Below are positions 9,693 to 17,376 of a DNA stretch of 64,000 bases, piece by piece (within the stretch, counting starts at the first letter, position 1; each line of letters begins with the position of its first letter). The position numbers and the translations under genes were made by a program. The notes under the pieces were generated by a model that saw nothing but the letters and a program-made list of their open reading frames with translations, was not told the origin of the DNA and made no database searches. The DNA comes from Cytobacillus firmus DS1 (lineage in GTDB: Bacteria; Bacillota; Bacilli; Bacillales; Cytobacillaceae): the NCBI RefSeq assembly GCF_000565285.1, contig NZ_APVL01000007.1, forward strand, positions 1-64,000. Reading direction: 5' to 3'.

Positions 9693-10814
9693 ATGAGCGA
9701 GGTTAAATCTTTAGTACAAGAAAATCTAGAAATAGAAGAGAATAGTGTCCCGATTCCTTTAACGAGAAAATGGACACGAATTGAAGCAGTCGGTCTTGGT
9801 TTAGTCATCATCTCACTGCTGGTATTGTTAATCACGCCAGGTACATTAGCCGGGTTATTTACTTCCATTGTCGACCAGGTTTTCCCGGTCATCGTAGAGA
9901 TATTTTTAACCGGTACTGTAGGGGTTTCCATTATTGTCAGTGTTATTATAGGCCGGGTACTGGAAAGACTGGGATTTACGGATGCGTTAATTCGGATATT
10001 CATTCCTGTTACAAAGCTGATGAAAGTGAATTCAGCTGTTATCATTCCAAGTATATATAATATTCTTGGTGATATTAATGCTGCCGGGAAAATTGCTGGA
10101 CCGATCTTAATCCGTTCGGGAGCAACAAAAGCAGAGCAGAAAATAGCCGTTGCCACCATGGTTCAATCGCAGCAGTCTTTTGCTACTTTTATGTTAGGTA
10201 TGGTTGCATTAACGGCTGTAGGGGCCAATGCCTTTGTCGTGGTCGTGCTGGCTGTTTTCATGCCTGTCATTGTTGTCCCGTTCCTGCTTTCTAAAACCAT
10301 TTACCGGGATACGAAAGCTGTCCAAATTGCAAAGCTGCCTCAATTTACGCCGAAGACTGGCTTTTTACCCACTTTGTTTAATGGAGCCAGGGAGGGAGCA
10401 GAGCTTTTATTCCTTCTCATTATACCGGCTGCCGCCGTCGTGTTTGCTGCTATTGGCGTTCTCGATTATATCGGCATATGGTCAAAATTTGAATCCGGCC
10501 TATCAGCCGTTTTGTTAGCTCTAAATATTCATCCTGAGACCGGAATTCTCTCCATATTAGCAAGCCCGGCGCTGGCCATGGCCCAGTTATCGGAAGTTGC
10601 TGGTTCTTTGGATCCGCGTTTGGTCATCGGATCCTTCGTATTAGCTTCATCCGGCTTGCCATTGTCTACAATCTTTGGTCAAATTCCGGTTATATGGGCA
10701 GCTAATTCTGATCTTAGTGAAAAGGAAGCAATGGGAGCGGCTGTACTAGGAATCGTCATGCGTATATTCACAGCCTTTTTGATTGTTTATTTCTTAACGC
10801 CGATATTGGTTTAA
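9693..10814 (+). CDS. Nucleoside-recognition (Gate) domain membrane protein
   Basis: The 373-residue protein has about 9-10 hydrophobic segments and two regions resembling the nucleoside recognition Gate domain (around 60-200 and 230-340). It follows the Nif3-like gene by 17 bp with AAAGGAG as its ribosome binding site, so the two are co-transcribed. Such proteins are thought to form transport or gating units in nucleoside transporters and in spore maturation proteins. Its role here could be export or import of the metabolite handled by the Nif3-like protein, which is a guess based on adjacency. Confidence 0.75.
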   Translation: MSEVKSLVQENLEIEENSVPIPLTRKWTRIEAVGLGLVIISLLVLLITPGTLAGLFTSIVDQVFPVIVEIFLTGTVGVSIIVSVIIGRVLERLGFTDALIRIFIPVTKLMKVNSAVIIPSIYNILGDINAAGKIAGPILIRSGATKAEQKIAVATMVQSQQSFATFMLGMVALTAVGANAFVVVVLAVFMPVIVVPFLLSKTIYRDTKAVQIAKLPQFTPKTGFLPTLFNGAREGAELLFLLIIPAAAVVFAAIGVLDYIGIWSKFESGLSAVLLALNIHPETGILSILASPALAMAQLSEVAGSLDPRLVIGSFVLASSGLPLSTIFGQIPVIWAANSDLSEKEAMGAAVLGIVMRIFTAFLIVYFLTPILV

Positions 10815-10824
10815 TGCTCGGAGA

Positions 10825-11289
10825 TTAAATTTTACCCAGTAAAAAAGAAAGATCGATAAAAAATTGATCTGGAGGGATCCTTTCAAATGATTGGGGATCC
10901 AGGTGGAGCTCTGTTTTTCTTAAAAGATTGTTTTCCTTGCTCCATAAGAAAAGAACGGCTGTTTGATGAATGGGTTCCATAATCCCTCTCATCGGCGCAA
11001 TAAGTTCAATTTTTAGATCATTCAGGGGAAAGGCAGGCCGGCAAATAAGCCTACAAGGTGTTGTTTGTATGGGTTCATAGTGATTTATTGTATGATCAGA
11101 CAAATGATGAATCCTCCCGGTGGCTGCAATTCTTTTATCAGGGAGAATCAGTCCAGATTCATGATAGATATCTCTTCCGATGGAGGAAGGGATCTTTTTT
11201 TTGTTCCATAAAATGGACATCGAAAAAGTGTAGCCAGGCAAAATCGTCCATGCTCTTTTGGCTATTAGTTCAAATCCGATAAAGGACAT
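10825..11289 (-). CDS. Hypothetical protein
   Basis: A 154-residue frame on the minus strand begins with ATG after an AAAGAGGG site at good spacing, and ends 11 bp from the convergent nucleoside-recognition gene. I recognise no family, signal peptide or membrane span. It has a GRIHHLSDHTINHYEPIQ segment and a hydrophobic strand-rich middle. The good ribosome binding site and correct fit between neighbours favour a real gene, but it could be a chance frame. Confidence 0.5.
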   Translation of the reverse strand: MSFIGFELIAKRAWTILPGYTFSMSILWNKKKIPSSIGRDIYHESGLILPDKRIAATGRIHHLSDHTINHYEPIQTTPCRLICRPAFPLNDLKIELIAPMRGIMEPIHQTAVLFLWSKENNLLRKTELHLDPQSFERIPPDQFFIDLSFLLGKI

Positions 11290-11594
11290 GGCTATCCCTC
11301 TTTCCTGCTGCTCAATACTGATGTTTATGCTCGAGAAGGAAAAAATATCTACTATGTCTCCATCGATTATTTATGATAGCTATTACTCACGAATCCTCTT
11401 TTTGTTGAGAACTGATCTGTTAAGATAGCAATCCCTTGGAAAACCGCCTTAATAAAAATAATTTAGCCTTTCTGCAGTATGCAAAAAAGTATGCTGTTTT
11501 TCTTTTTCTACCCACCCGATTTTTTGTGCACCTTCCTTGTTATGATTGATGTGTACCAGATAATTGGTAAAGAAATGGAAGGGGAGTTGTATTT
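11290..11594. other. Intergenic region with a candidate terminator
   Basis: No gene is evident. A short plus-strand open stretch near 11317-11375 encodes DVYAREGKNIYYVSIDYL and then stops; it may be a gene remnant. At 11475-11507 a stem (CAGTATGC with GTATGCTG, two G-T pairs, A6 loop) is followed by TTTTTCTTTTT and could be a terminator. The lipoprotein promoter must lie in the last 80 bases. Confidence 0.45.
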
Positions 11595-12566
11595 ATGAGA
11601 ACAAAAGTGTTAATGGGGCTAATGCTTGTTCCATCAATTTTATTTGCCATGACCGGTTGCGGAAGTGAGGAGGATCCTGAAACATCAGTGAAATCAGCAG
11701 AAGCAGATTCAACTGATGTAGCAGCTGTTGAAGAGAAAGAAGAAGCTGCTGAAGAAATGGAGTCACAAGAAGAGGTTGAAGAAGCAGTGGACCCTGGTGA
11801 AATGTTCTCTCGTTTTATGGCTGAAAAAAACATTCAATTAAAAGCAAGAGATATACAGTTTGATATGCAAAATAATTTAGATCAGCAGTTTGCCATAATG
11901 GGAAATGCGAGTCTTGATACGTATTACAACTATGGATTTAGCAATCTGGAACAATCCCATTTTGCTGTCAGTATAGAGGACGAAGGTGCAGGGTATGCTG
12001 ACCGCTGGGTTTTGTACTTTGACCGAGTAAAGTTTTCTAATTTGTATGAAACACTGAAAAAAGGTGACACCTATTTAGCAGCAGCGGCCACAATCCCAAA
12101 AGCACAATATGAAGATGGCCAGGATGAATTGGCGCTGGGTGTTGAATTTGAGTTAATGGGAGGAGAATCTGCTGCTCCAAATGAAGCAGGTTCAGTTGTC
12201 CAGGCAGCTGAAGAATATAAAACCCAAAAAGGTTTGAATCTGGTGGCACAGGATGTTTTGTATGATATGAAAAATCATTTGGATAAAGAGTTTTTAATCT
12301 CAGGTACCGCCAGTCTGGATACGTATTATAACTATGGTTTTAATGCTCTTGAAAAAACTCATTTTGCCGTAGGGGTATGGGATGAGTCAACAGGAGGAAA
12401 ATGGACCGTGTACTTTGACAGGGAAGAATTTGCTGATCTATTTGAAACACTGAAGCAAACTGAAGAGTACGTAACCATTACCGGAATTATTCCCTCATCC
12501 TTATATGAAGATGGGCAAGGGGAATTGGCAAAGGGACTGGATATCAGTATTGGAACTGGGTATTAA
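11595..12566 (+). CDS. Lipoprotein with a tandemly duplicated domain
   Basis: The 323-residue protein has a lipoprotein signal peptide ending in MTGC (lipidated Cys22), then an acidic low-complexity linker (about 30-66). Two homologous domains follow at about 79-187 and 212-319. The copies share LDTYYNYGF, HFAV, YFDR, ETLK and YEDGQ blocks at matching positions. It is anchored on the outer face of the membrane. No enzymatic motif is visible, and the domain is not one I can name. A second lipoprotein gene follows 29 bp downstream, suggesting an operon. Confidence 0.8.
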   Translation: MRTKVLMGLMLVPSILFAMTGCGSEEDPETSVKSAEADSTDVAAVEEKEEAAEEMESQEEVEEAVDPGEMFSRFMAEKNIQLKARDIQFDMQNNLDQQFAIMGNASLDTYYNYGFSNLEQSHFAVSIEDEGAGYADRWVLYFDRVKFSNLYETLKKGDTYLAAAATIPKAQYEDGQDELALGVEFELMGGESAAPNEAGSVVQAAEEYKTQKGLNLVAQDVLYDMKNHLDKEFLISGTASLDTYYNYGFNALEKTHFAVGVWDESTGGKWTVYFDREEFADLFETLKQTEEYVTITGIIPSSLYEDGQGELAKGLDISIGTGY

Positions 12567-12595
12567 ATAATTTATCTAAAAGGGGAGTTCAAACG

Positions 12596-13213
12596 ATGAA
12601 AAAGGTTATTGTATTTATGTCAGTTATGATGGTTTTGTTGAGTGCATGTTCAGAAAGTGAAAAGACAGCAGGTGAAAAAGAGACTGTTACTGAAAAAACA
12701 ACGGAGGAAAGTGAAGCTGTTGAAGTTGATAAAGGCCTGCTAAATGTTGAGGTAACCTTGCCGGCTTCCATGTTTGAAGGAGAGGATGCAGATAGCTCAA
12801 TTGCAGAAGCAGAAAAGGAAGGCATAAAAGTCACCAGGAATGACGATGGCTCAGTCACGTATAAAATGTCTAAAGCTAAGCATAAAGAAATGATGAAAGA
12901 AATGGAAACAGAGCTGCAGAAAACCATTGCCGATACGAAGAATGGAGAAGATTACCCATCCGTAAAAGAAGTTACGAATAACAAGGATTTTTCAGAGTTT
13001 ACATTGGAAGTCGACAGAGAAGCCTATGAAAATAGCTTTGATGGATTTGCGGTGTTTGGACTGGGACTTTCCGGAATGTTTTATCAACTATTCAACGGTG
13101 TTGATCCTGAGGACTATGAAGTGAAAATCCTGGTGAAGGATACTGCGACAGGCGAGATATTTAATGAGGTCATATATCCGGATGCGTTGGAAGAGGCAGG
13201 GGACGAATCATAA
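12596..13213 (+). CDS. Small lipoprotein
   Basis: The 205-residue protein carries a signal peptide with lipobox LSAC (Cys18). A charged Glu/Lys/Thr-rich linker (about 20-45) precedes a globular domain with a hydrophobic segment around 145-165. AAAGGGGAG precedes the ATG. I do not recognise the domain. Its position just after another lipoprotein suggests that both act together at the cell surface, and the hairpin at 13241-13290 probably ends the unit. Confidence 0.75.
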   Translation: MKKVIVFMSVMMVLLSACSESEKTAGEKETVTEKTTEESEAVEVDKGLLNVEVTLPASMFEGEDADSSIAEAEKEGIKVTRNDDGSVTYKMSKAKHKEMMKEMETELQKTIADTKNGEDYPSVKEVTNNKDFSEFTLEVDREAYENSFDGFAVFGLGLSGMFYQLFNGVDPEDYEVKILVKDTATGEIFNEVIYPDALEEAGDES

Positions 13214-13240
13214 TATAATAAATAAACATAGGTAATAAAT

Positions 13241-13294
13241 ATAGGGGCGGTTTCTGGCGACTCACTCTGATGCGTAGGAACCGTCTCTATGTTT
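13241..13294 (+). terminator. Hairpin, probable terminator of lipoprotein operon
   Basis: The arms 13241-13255 and 13276-13290 form 15 consecutive pairs including three G-T pairs. The tail is only GTTTCC, so termination may be partial. Confidence 0.5.
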
Positions 13295-13451
13295 CCATAG
13301 TTGTTGCATGAATGATAAATATGTGATTTAATGAATTATAAATCGTAACAATTACGATTTGTTTGCGAATAAGGTAAATTTCAAAATAGAGCGAAGGTAT
13401 AGATAACAGCCTTGTCTTAAGAAAGAGAGCCAAACAGAAGGAGATTGAAGG

Positions 13452-14078
13452 ATGACAGAATTCTGGGAATCAAGTTTTATAGAAAAGCAGACGATGTGGG
13501 GATTTGAACCTTCAGACTCAAGCATTTTGACTAAGGATTTTTTCCTTGAACAGAAAGTGAAGGATATTTTAATTCCCGGTTTTGGATATGGGAGAAATGC
13601 GAAGGTTTTTATTGACAATGGAATAGATGTAACAGGTATTGAGATTTCAAAAACAGCGATTGAATTGGCAAGAGATAATGGGCTTACAATGCCTATTTTT
13701 CATGGTTCCGTAACCGATATGCCTTTTGATGACAAGCTTTATGATGGGATATTTAGTTATGCGCTTATACACTTATTGAATAAGCGTGAAAGAGAGAAGT
13801 TCATTCACTCCTGCTATAATCAGTTAAAGCCAAACGGATATATGATTTTTACTGCGATTTCAAAAGAAGCCCCAATGTATGGAAAGGGTAAACAATTGGG
13901 TAAAGACTATTTTGAGATCATGGACGGAGTAAAAATGTTTTTCTATGATTCCGACTCAATTAAACAGGAATTTGGACAATATGGACTGATCGAAATCTCG
14001 GAAATAGTGGAGCCGCATAAGGACAATGAAACGAAACCTCCATTTACATTTACAATAGTAAAATGTCAGAAAAAATGA
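13452..14078 (+). CDS. Class I SAM-dependent methyltransferase
   Basis: The 208-residue protein has the S-adenosylmethionine binding fold: motif I is IPGFGYGRNAKVF (about 39-51), the following acidic strand end is VTGIEIS, and GSVTDMPFDD supplies the adenine-contact Asp. The overall pattern resembles TehB/UbiE-like small-molecule methyltransferases. The substrate is not evident. It stands alone between terminators. The ATG follows GAAGGAGATTGAAGG. Confidence 0.8.
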   Translation: MTEFWESSFIEKQTMWGFEPSDSSILTKDFFLEQKVKDILIPGFGYGRNAKVFIDNGIDVTGIEISKTAIELARDNGLTMPIFHGSVTDMPFDDKLYDGIFSYALIHLLNKREREKFIHSCYNQLKPNGYMIFTAISKEAPMYGKGKQLGKDYFEIMDGVKMFFYDSDSIKQEFGQYGLIEISEIVEPHKDNETKPPFTFTIVKCQKK

Positions 14079-14145
14079 TTAACAGAATTGCACAAACTTT
14101 TCACTAAGGCTTGTAAAAAAGCAATAGGATTTCCTTTTAAACCAA

Positions 14146-14181
14146 AATGCCTGCCTATTAATAAAGGCAGGCATTTTTTAG
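14146..14181 (+). terminator. Rho-independent terminator after methyltransferase
   Basis: AATGCCTGCCT (14146-14156) pairs perfectly with AGGCAGGCATT (14165-14175), and six T follow. Confidence 0.85.
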
Positions 14182-14247
14182 AACGTATAACAGCTTAGGA
14201 AAATAGAATCTATCTCTTAACACATGATTAACAACTAATCACCTGTC

Positions 14248-14278
14248 CCTCCTTTTGAATAATCTATCATGAAGGAGG
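14248..14278 (+). promoter_or_regulatory. Anti-Shine-Dalgarno hairpin before the small Cys-rich gene
   Basis: CCTCCTT (14248-14254) is the exact complement of AAGGAGG (14272-14278), the ribosome binding site of the 57-residue gene. Pairing would hide the site in a 7-bp stem with a 17-base loop. This is seen in the sequence; a regulatory effect is inferred. Confidence 0.5.
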
Positions 14279-14287
14279 TGAACTGTA

Positions 14288-14461
14288 ATGTTAGGGGATT
14301 CGAAAGATAATCAGTCAAGCTGTTCTTCAGGAAGAAGAGTTAAATCATTATTTCCACAAATAGAAATTGTGCCTAGAAGTAATCCGGGAGACACTTCAGA
14401 CGACAACTGCGAGTATTATTGTATCGGCTATGTTTGTGTTAAAGTCTGCTATGGAGAATAA
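14288..14461 (+). CDS. Small cysteine-rich peptide
   Basis: The 57-residue frame starts with ATG 7 bases after a near-perfect AAGGAGGTG (14272-14280). It has one Cys near residue 12 and a C-terminal cluster CEYYCIGYVCVKVC (41-54), with no signal peptide or basic DNA-binding motif. The N-terminal half is polar (Ser/Asp/Asn), as in leader-type or spore-coat peptides. I cannot assign a family. Possibilities include a metal-binding protein, a disulfide-rich secreted peptide or a ribosomal peptide precursor, but no modification or export gene is adjacent. The strong initiation site supports it being expressed. Confidence 0.6.
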   Translation: MLGDSKDNQSSCSSGRRVKSLFPQIEIVPRSNPGDTSDDNCEYYCIGYVCVKVCYGE

Positions 14462-14680
14462 CCAGCTTAATTAGACCATGAGCGTGTTTTGCGCTCAGGT
14501 ATACATAATAGCACAGGTACTGGTCGTGGTTGGATATACTTTATGACTTAACATTCAGTTAGCGGTATTAATTGAATTTTACCTGGAGGACGATGGTTCC
14601 AACACGCAACTCCCTATAATTACTTCCTCTATTCATATATAATAAAAGCAATTCTAATTACAAAAATAGGTGAACAATTC

Positions 14681-15670
14681 ATGAATACAACGATCAAAGA
14701 TATAGCGAAGCTTGCCGGTGTGGCGAAGAGTACTGTTTCCAGGTATTTGAATGGCGGCAATGTAAGTGAACAGACGAAAGCCAGGATCAGAAAAGTAATT
14801 GAGGAAACGAAGTATGAGCCTAATTCGTTTGCGCAAAGCCTGAAGGCAAAGAAAACGAACTTTATTGGGGTAATTGCTCCTACACTTGATTCTTATGTAA
14901 CATCGACGGTGCTGATGGCCATTGATGAACAACTGAGAAAGCGTGATTATACCACGTTGATCATTAGCACAAGCAAGCATGTGGACCGGGAAATCGAAAG
15001 CCTGATCAGCTTGTCCCGCCAAAAAGTGGACGGCATTATTCTGATTGCAACAGGGGTAACGGAAAAACACATCGAGACGATTAATTCCATTCAAATACCA
15101 GTCTTAATCGTTGCCCAGGAAGTTGATCAATGCACCTGCATTATTAATGATGATTATCTGGCAGGTTTTAAAATGGGCCAGTATGTTGCAGAAAGAGGAC
15201 ATCGCGCAGTAGCATATATTGGGGTAACGGAAAGTGATATAGCCGTAGGGCAGCGCCGAAAGCAGGGAATCATGGAGGGGTTAAAGACTGCCGGAGTCTC
15301 TGATGTTAAAACCTTTGAATCCCAGTTTGATTTGCAGGATGCAGCCAGAGTTACACAGGAAGCGCTCGAGGACTGCTCGCCGACAGCCATCATTTGTGCG
15401 ACTGACACAATCGCGTTTGGGGCGATGAAAACAATCTCGAAACTGGGGAAAAAAGTGCCGGAGGATTTTTCAATCGCAGGTTTTGGGGGATACAATATTT
15501 CAGAAGTCATTCATCCTTCCCTAACGACCATTCGCTTTAAAAATGAAGAGACAGGTGTAATGGCTGCCGAGACGATTATTAAATTGACGAACGGGGAAGA
15601 AGTCACGCCATTACAGGTTTCCGGGTTTGACTTTATTGAAGGTGAGAGCGTGAAAAGTGTAAAAAGCTGA
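14681..15670 (+). CDS. LacI family repressor of the sucrose operon
   Basis: The 329-residue regulator has the LacI-type N-terminal helix-turn-helix (IKDIAKLAGVAKSTVSRYLN, residues 5-24), a hinge near 45-60 and a periplasmic-binding-protein-like effector domain. It lies directly upstream of PTS sucrose genes whose promoter region carries three copies of one 12-bp palindrome. It is therefore probably the ScrR-type sucrose repressor, releasing DNA when sucrose-derived sugar is present. The role is inferred from context. Its stop codon lies inside a cre site. Confidence 0.85.
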   Translation: MNTTIKDIAKLAGVAKSTVSRYLNGGNVSEQTKARIRKVIEETKYEPNSFAQSLKAKKTNFIGVIAPTLDSYVTSTVLMAIDEQLRKRDYTTLIISTSKHVDREIESLISLSRQKVDGIILIATGVTEKHIETINSIQIPVLIVAQEVDQCTCIINDDYLAGFKMGQYVAERGHRAVAYIGVTESDIAVGQRRKQGIMEGLKTAGVSDVKTFESQFDLQDAARVTQEALEDCSPTAIICATDTIAFGAMKTISKLGKKVPEDFSIAGFGGYNISEVIHPSLTTIRFKNEETGVMAAETIIKLTNGEEVTPLQVSGFDFIEGESVKSVKS

Positions 15671-15681
15671 TAACGTTTTCA
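15668..15681 (+). promoter_or_regulatory. cre site (CcpA catabolite repression)
   Basis: TGATAACGTTTTCA matches the cre consensus TGWAARCGYTWNCW at 13 of 14 positions. It overlaps the repressor stop codon and lies just upstream of the sucrose operon promoter, a position suited to glucose repression. Confidence 0.7.
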
Positions 15682-15689
15682 AAAAAGGG

Positions 15690-15718
15690 TTGTTGAAATT
15701 TGAAAATTATACTATAAT
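15690..15718 (+). promoter_or_regulatory. Candidate sigma-A promoter of sucrose operon
   Basis: A perfect TATAAT (15713-15718) has TTGTTG (15690-15695) 17 bases upstream. The -35 is poor; TTGAAA at 15693 gives a spacing of only 14. The first operator begins 9 bases after the -10. Confidence 0.6.
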
Positions 15719-15727
15719 CACATCAAT

Positions 15728-15739
15728 GGAACCGGTTCC
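15728..15739 (+). promoter_or_regulatory. LacI-type operator O1
   Basis: Perfect palindrome GGAACCGGTTCC with a central CG typical of LacI-family operators. It overlaps the expected transcription start. Confidence 0.75.
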
Positions 15740-15792
15740 CGCACAACGAACCCATGTAAGGGTAAGAAGCGGGTCATTTTTTGAACGGAAAA

Positions 15793-15804
15793 GGAACCGG
15801 TTCC
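15793..15804 (+). promoter_or_regulatory. LacI-type operator O2
   Basis: Second identical GGAACCGGTTCC, 65 bp after O1, in the leader. Confidence 0.75.
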
Positions 15805-15847
15805 AAAAACCAAAACAACATACATGACTATTTTTTTATCCAGAAAT

Positions 15848-15859
15848 GGAACCGGTTCC
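15848..15859 (+). promoter_or_regulatory. LacI-type operator O3
   Basis: Third identical GGAACCGGTTCC, 55 bp after O2 and just before the EIIBC ribosome binding site AAGGGGAGG. Confidence 0.75.
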
Positions 15860-15889
15860 GTTACTGAATAAAGGGGAGGAAATAGACAA

Positions 15890-17320
15890 ATGGCAAACAT
15901 AAAATCCAAATACCTGCCTACAGTCCAAGAGTTGCTAAAATTAATTGGAGGGAAGGAAAATCTTCAGGGTGCAGCCCACTGTGCCACAAGGCTGCGGCTC
16001 GTTCTGAAGGATAATTCCCTGGCAGACACAAAGGCAATCGGTGAGCTTGACCATGTAAAAGGATCGTTTGTAGCAGGAGATCAGCTGCAGATTATCTTTG
16101 GGGCGGGTACGGTTAATGATGTGTACGCTGTCTTCACAGAAGAAGCGGGCATTACAGGGATGTCGCTTGGCGACGTAAAAGAGCAATCTGCCCAGAAGCA
16201 GAATGCTTTCCAAAAAGGAATCAAGGCTTTATCAGATGTGTTTGTTGAAATCATTCCAGGCTTATTGGCCGCTGCGCTTTTGATGGGGGTAACAGGACTT
16301 CTCAGCCAGGAAGGAATTTTCGGTGAACAGTCGGTGGTTGAGATGTATCCGGCCATAGCTGGTTTTAATCGTTTTATCAGCATCATGTCAACCGGGATCT
16401 TTACGATTCTTCCATTGCTCGTTGTATATTCGGCGACAAAGCGTTTTGGCGGCAACCCGGTTCTCGGGTTAGTGCTTGGTGCGATTATGCTTCACCCGGA
16501 TCTTGCAAACGCTTATTTAGTTGGAAACGGAACGGTCGAACCGGAAGTCATCAGCTTATTTGGCTTAAAGATTTCACTTGTTGCGTTCCAGGGCGGCATC
16601 ATCATTGCTTTATTAATGGGGCTTGTTGTGGCAAAGCTCGACCAATTTTTCAGCAGGAAAGTTCCGGATATTATCAAGCTTTTCCTTGCGCCATTTCTAA
16701 CAATTGTCGTTTCTGGTTTTCTATTATTCTCGGCTATTGGCCCATTTGGCCGATTGTTATCAGATGGAATTACCGCTGGTCTGATGTGGAGTGTCGATAA
16801 CTTAGGGATTGTCGGGTTTATGCTATTTGCAGGGATCCAGCAGGTGATCGTTATTACCGGCCTGCATCATGTGATTGGGGCGGTTGAAGCACAGCTGATT
16901 GCTGACACAGGATCGAACTTCATTATGCCGCTGATGTCGGTTGCTTTAATGGGACAGGGCGGAGCAGTGCTTGGGTACACTTTGGTTCTTTGGAAAAATG
17001 ATAAAGCCAAACAGATTGGCATTTCAGCGTTTGGTTCGACAATGTTTGGAATCTCTGAACCTGCACTGTTTGGGGTTAACGTGAAATATAGATTTCCGCT
17101 CGTTATGGGCTGTTTGGGCGGTGCCATCGGCGGAGCGTATGTATACATGACTGGAGTCAAGGCATTAGGGTTTGGTGCGACTGCACTGCCTGGATTCGCA
17201 ATAGTCGCGGCACAGGGAAACGGACATATCAACTACATTATCGCCAATGTACTTGCCTTAGCAGTTGGTGCGGTTCTGACAGTTGTGTACTTTAAAGTAA
17301 AAAAACCAAACTTAGATTAA
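15890..17320 (+). CDS. scrA: PTS sucrose transporter subunit EIIBC
   Basis: The 476-residue membrane protein phosphorylates sucrose while importing it. The N-terminal EIIB domain (about 8-90) contains the phosphorylated Cys in AAHCATRLRLV. A linker leads to the EIIC domain (about 110-470) with about 10 spans and the conserved ITGLHH and FGISEPALFG blocks. There is no EIIA domain, so it must borrow a glucose-type EIIA. It is followed by sucrose-6-phosphate hydrolase and fructokinase, which fixes the likely substrate as sucrose. Trehalose or another glucoside is a less likely alternative. Confidence 0.9.
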   Translation: MANIKSKYLPTVQELLKLIGGKENLQGAAHCATRLRLVLKDNSLADTKAIGELDHVKGSFVAGDQLQIIFGAGTVNDVYAVFTEEAGITGMSLGDVKEQSAQKQNAFQKGIKALSDVFVEIIPGLLAAALLMGVTGLLSQEGIFGEQSVVEMYPAIAGFNRFISIMSTGIFTILPLLVVYSATKRFGGNPVLGLVLGAIMLHPDLANAYLVGNGTVEPEVISLFGLKISLVAFQGGIIIALLMGLVVAKLDQFFSRKVPDIIKLFLAPFLTIVVSGFLLFSAIGPFGRLLSDGITAGLMWSVDNLGIVGFMLFAGIQQVIVITGLHHVIGAVEAQLIADTGSNFIMPLMSVALMGQGGAVLGYTLVLWKNDKAKQIGISAFGSTMFGISEPALFGVNVKYRFPLVMGCLGGAIGGAYVYMTGVKALGFGATALPGFAIVAAQGNGHINYIIANVLALAVGAVLTVVYFKVKKPNLD

Positions 17321-17376
17321 TAGAAGGGGAGGGAGAAATTCCTCTCTTCTCTATTTTTTACAGGAGAGGACTTAGT

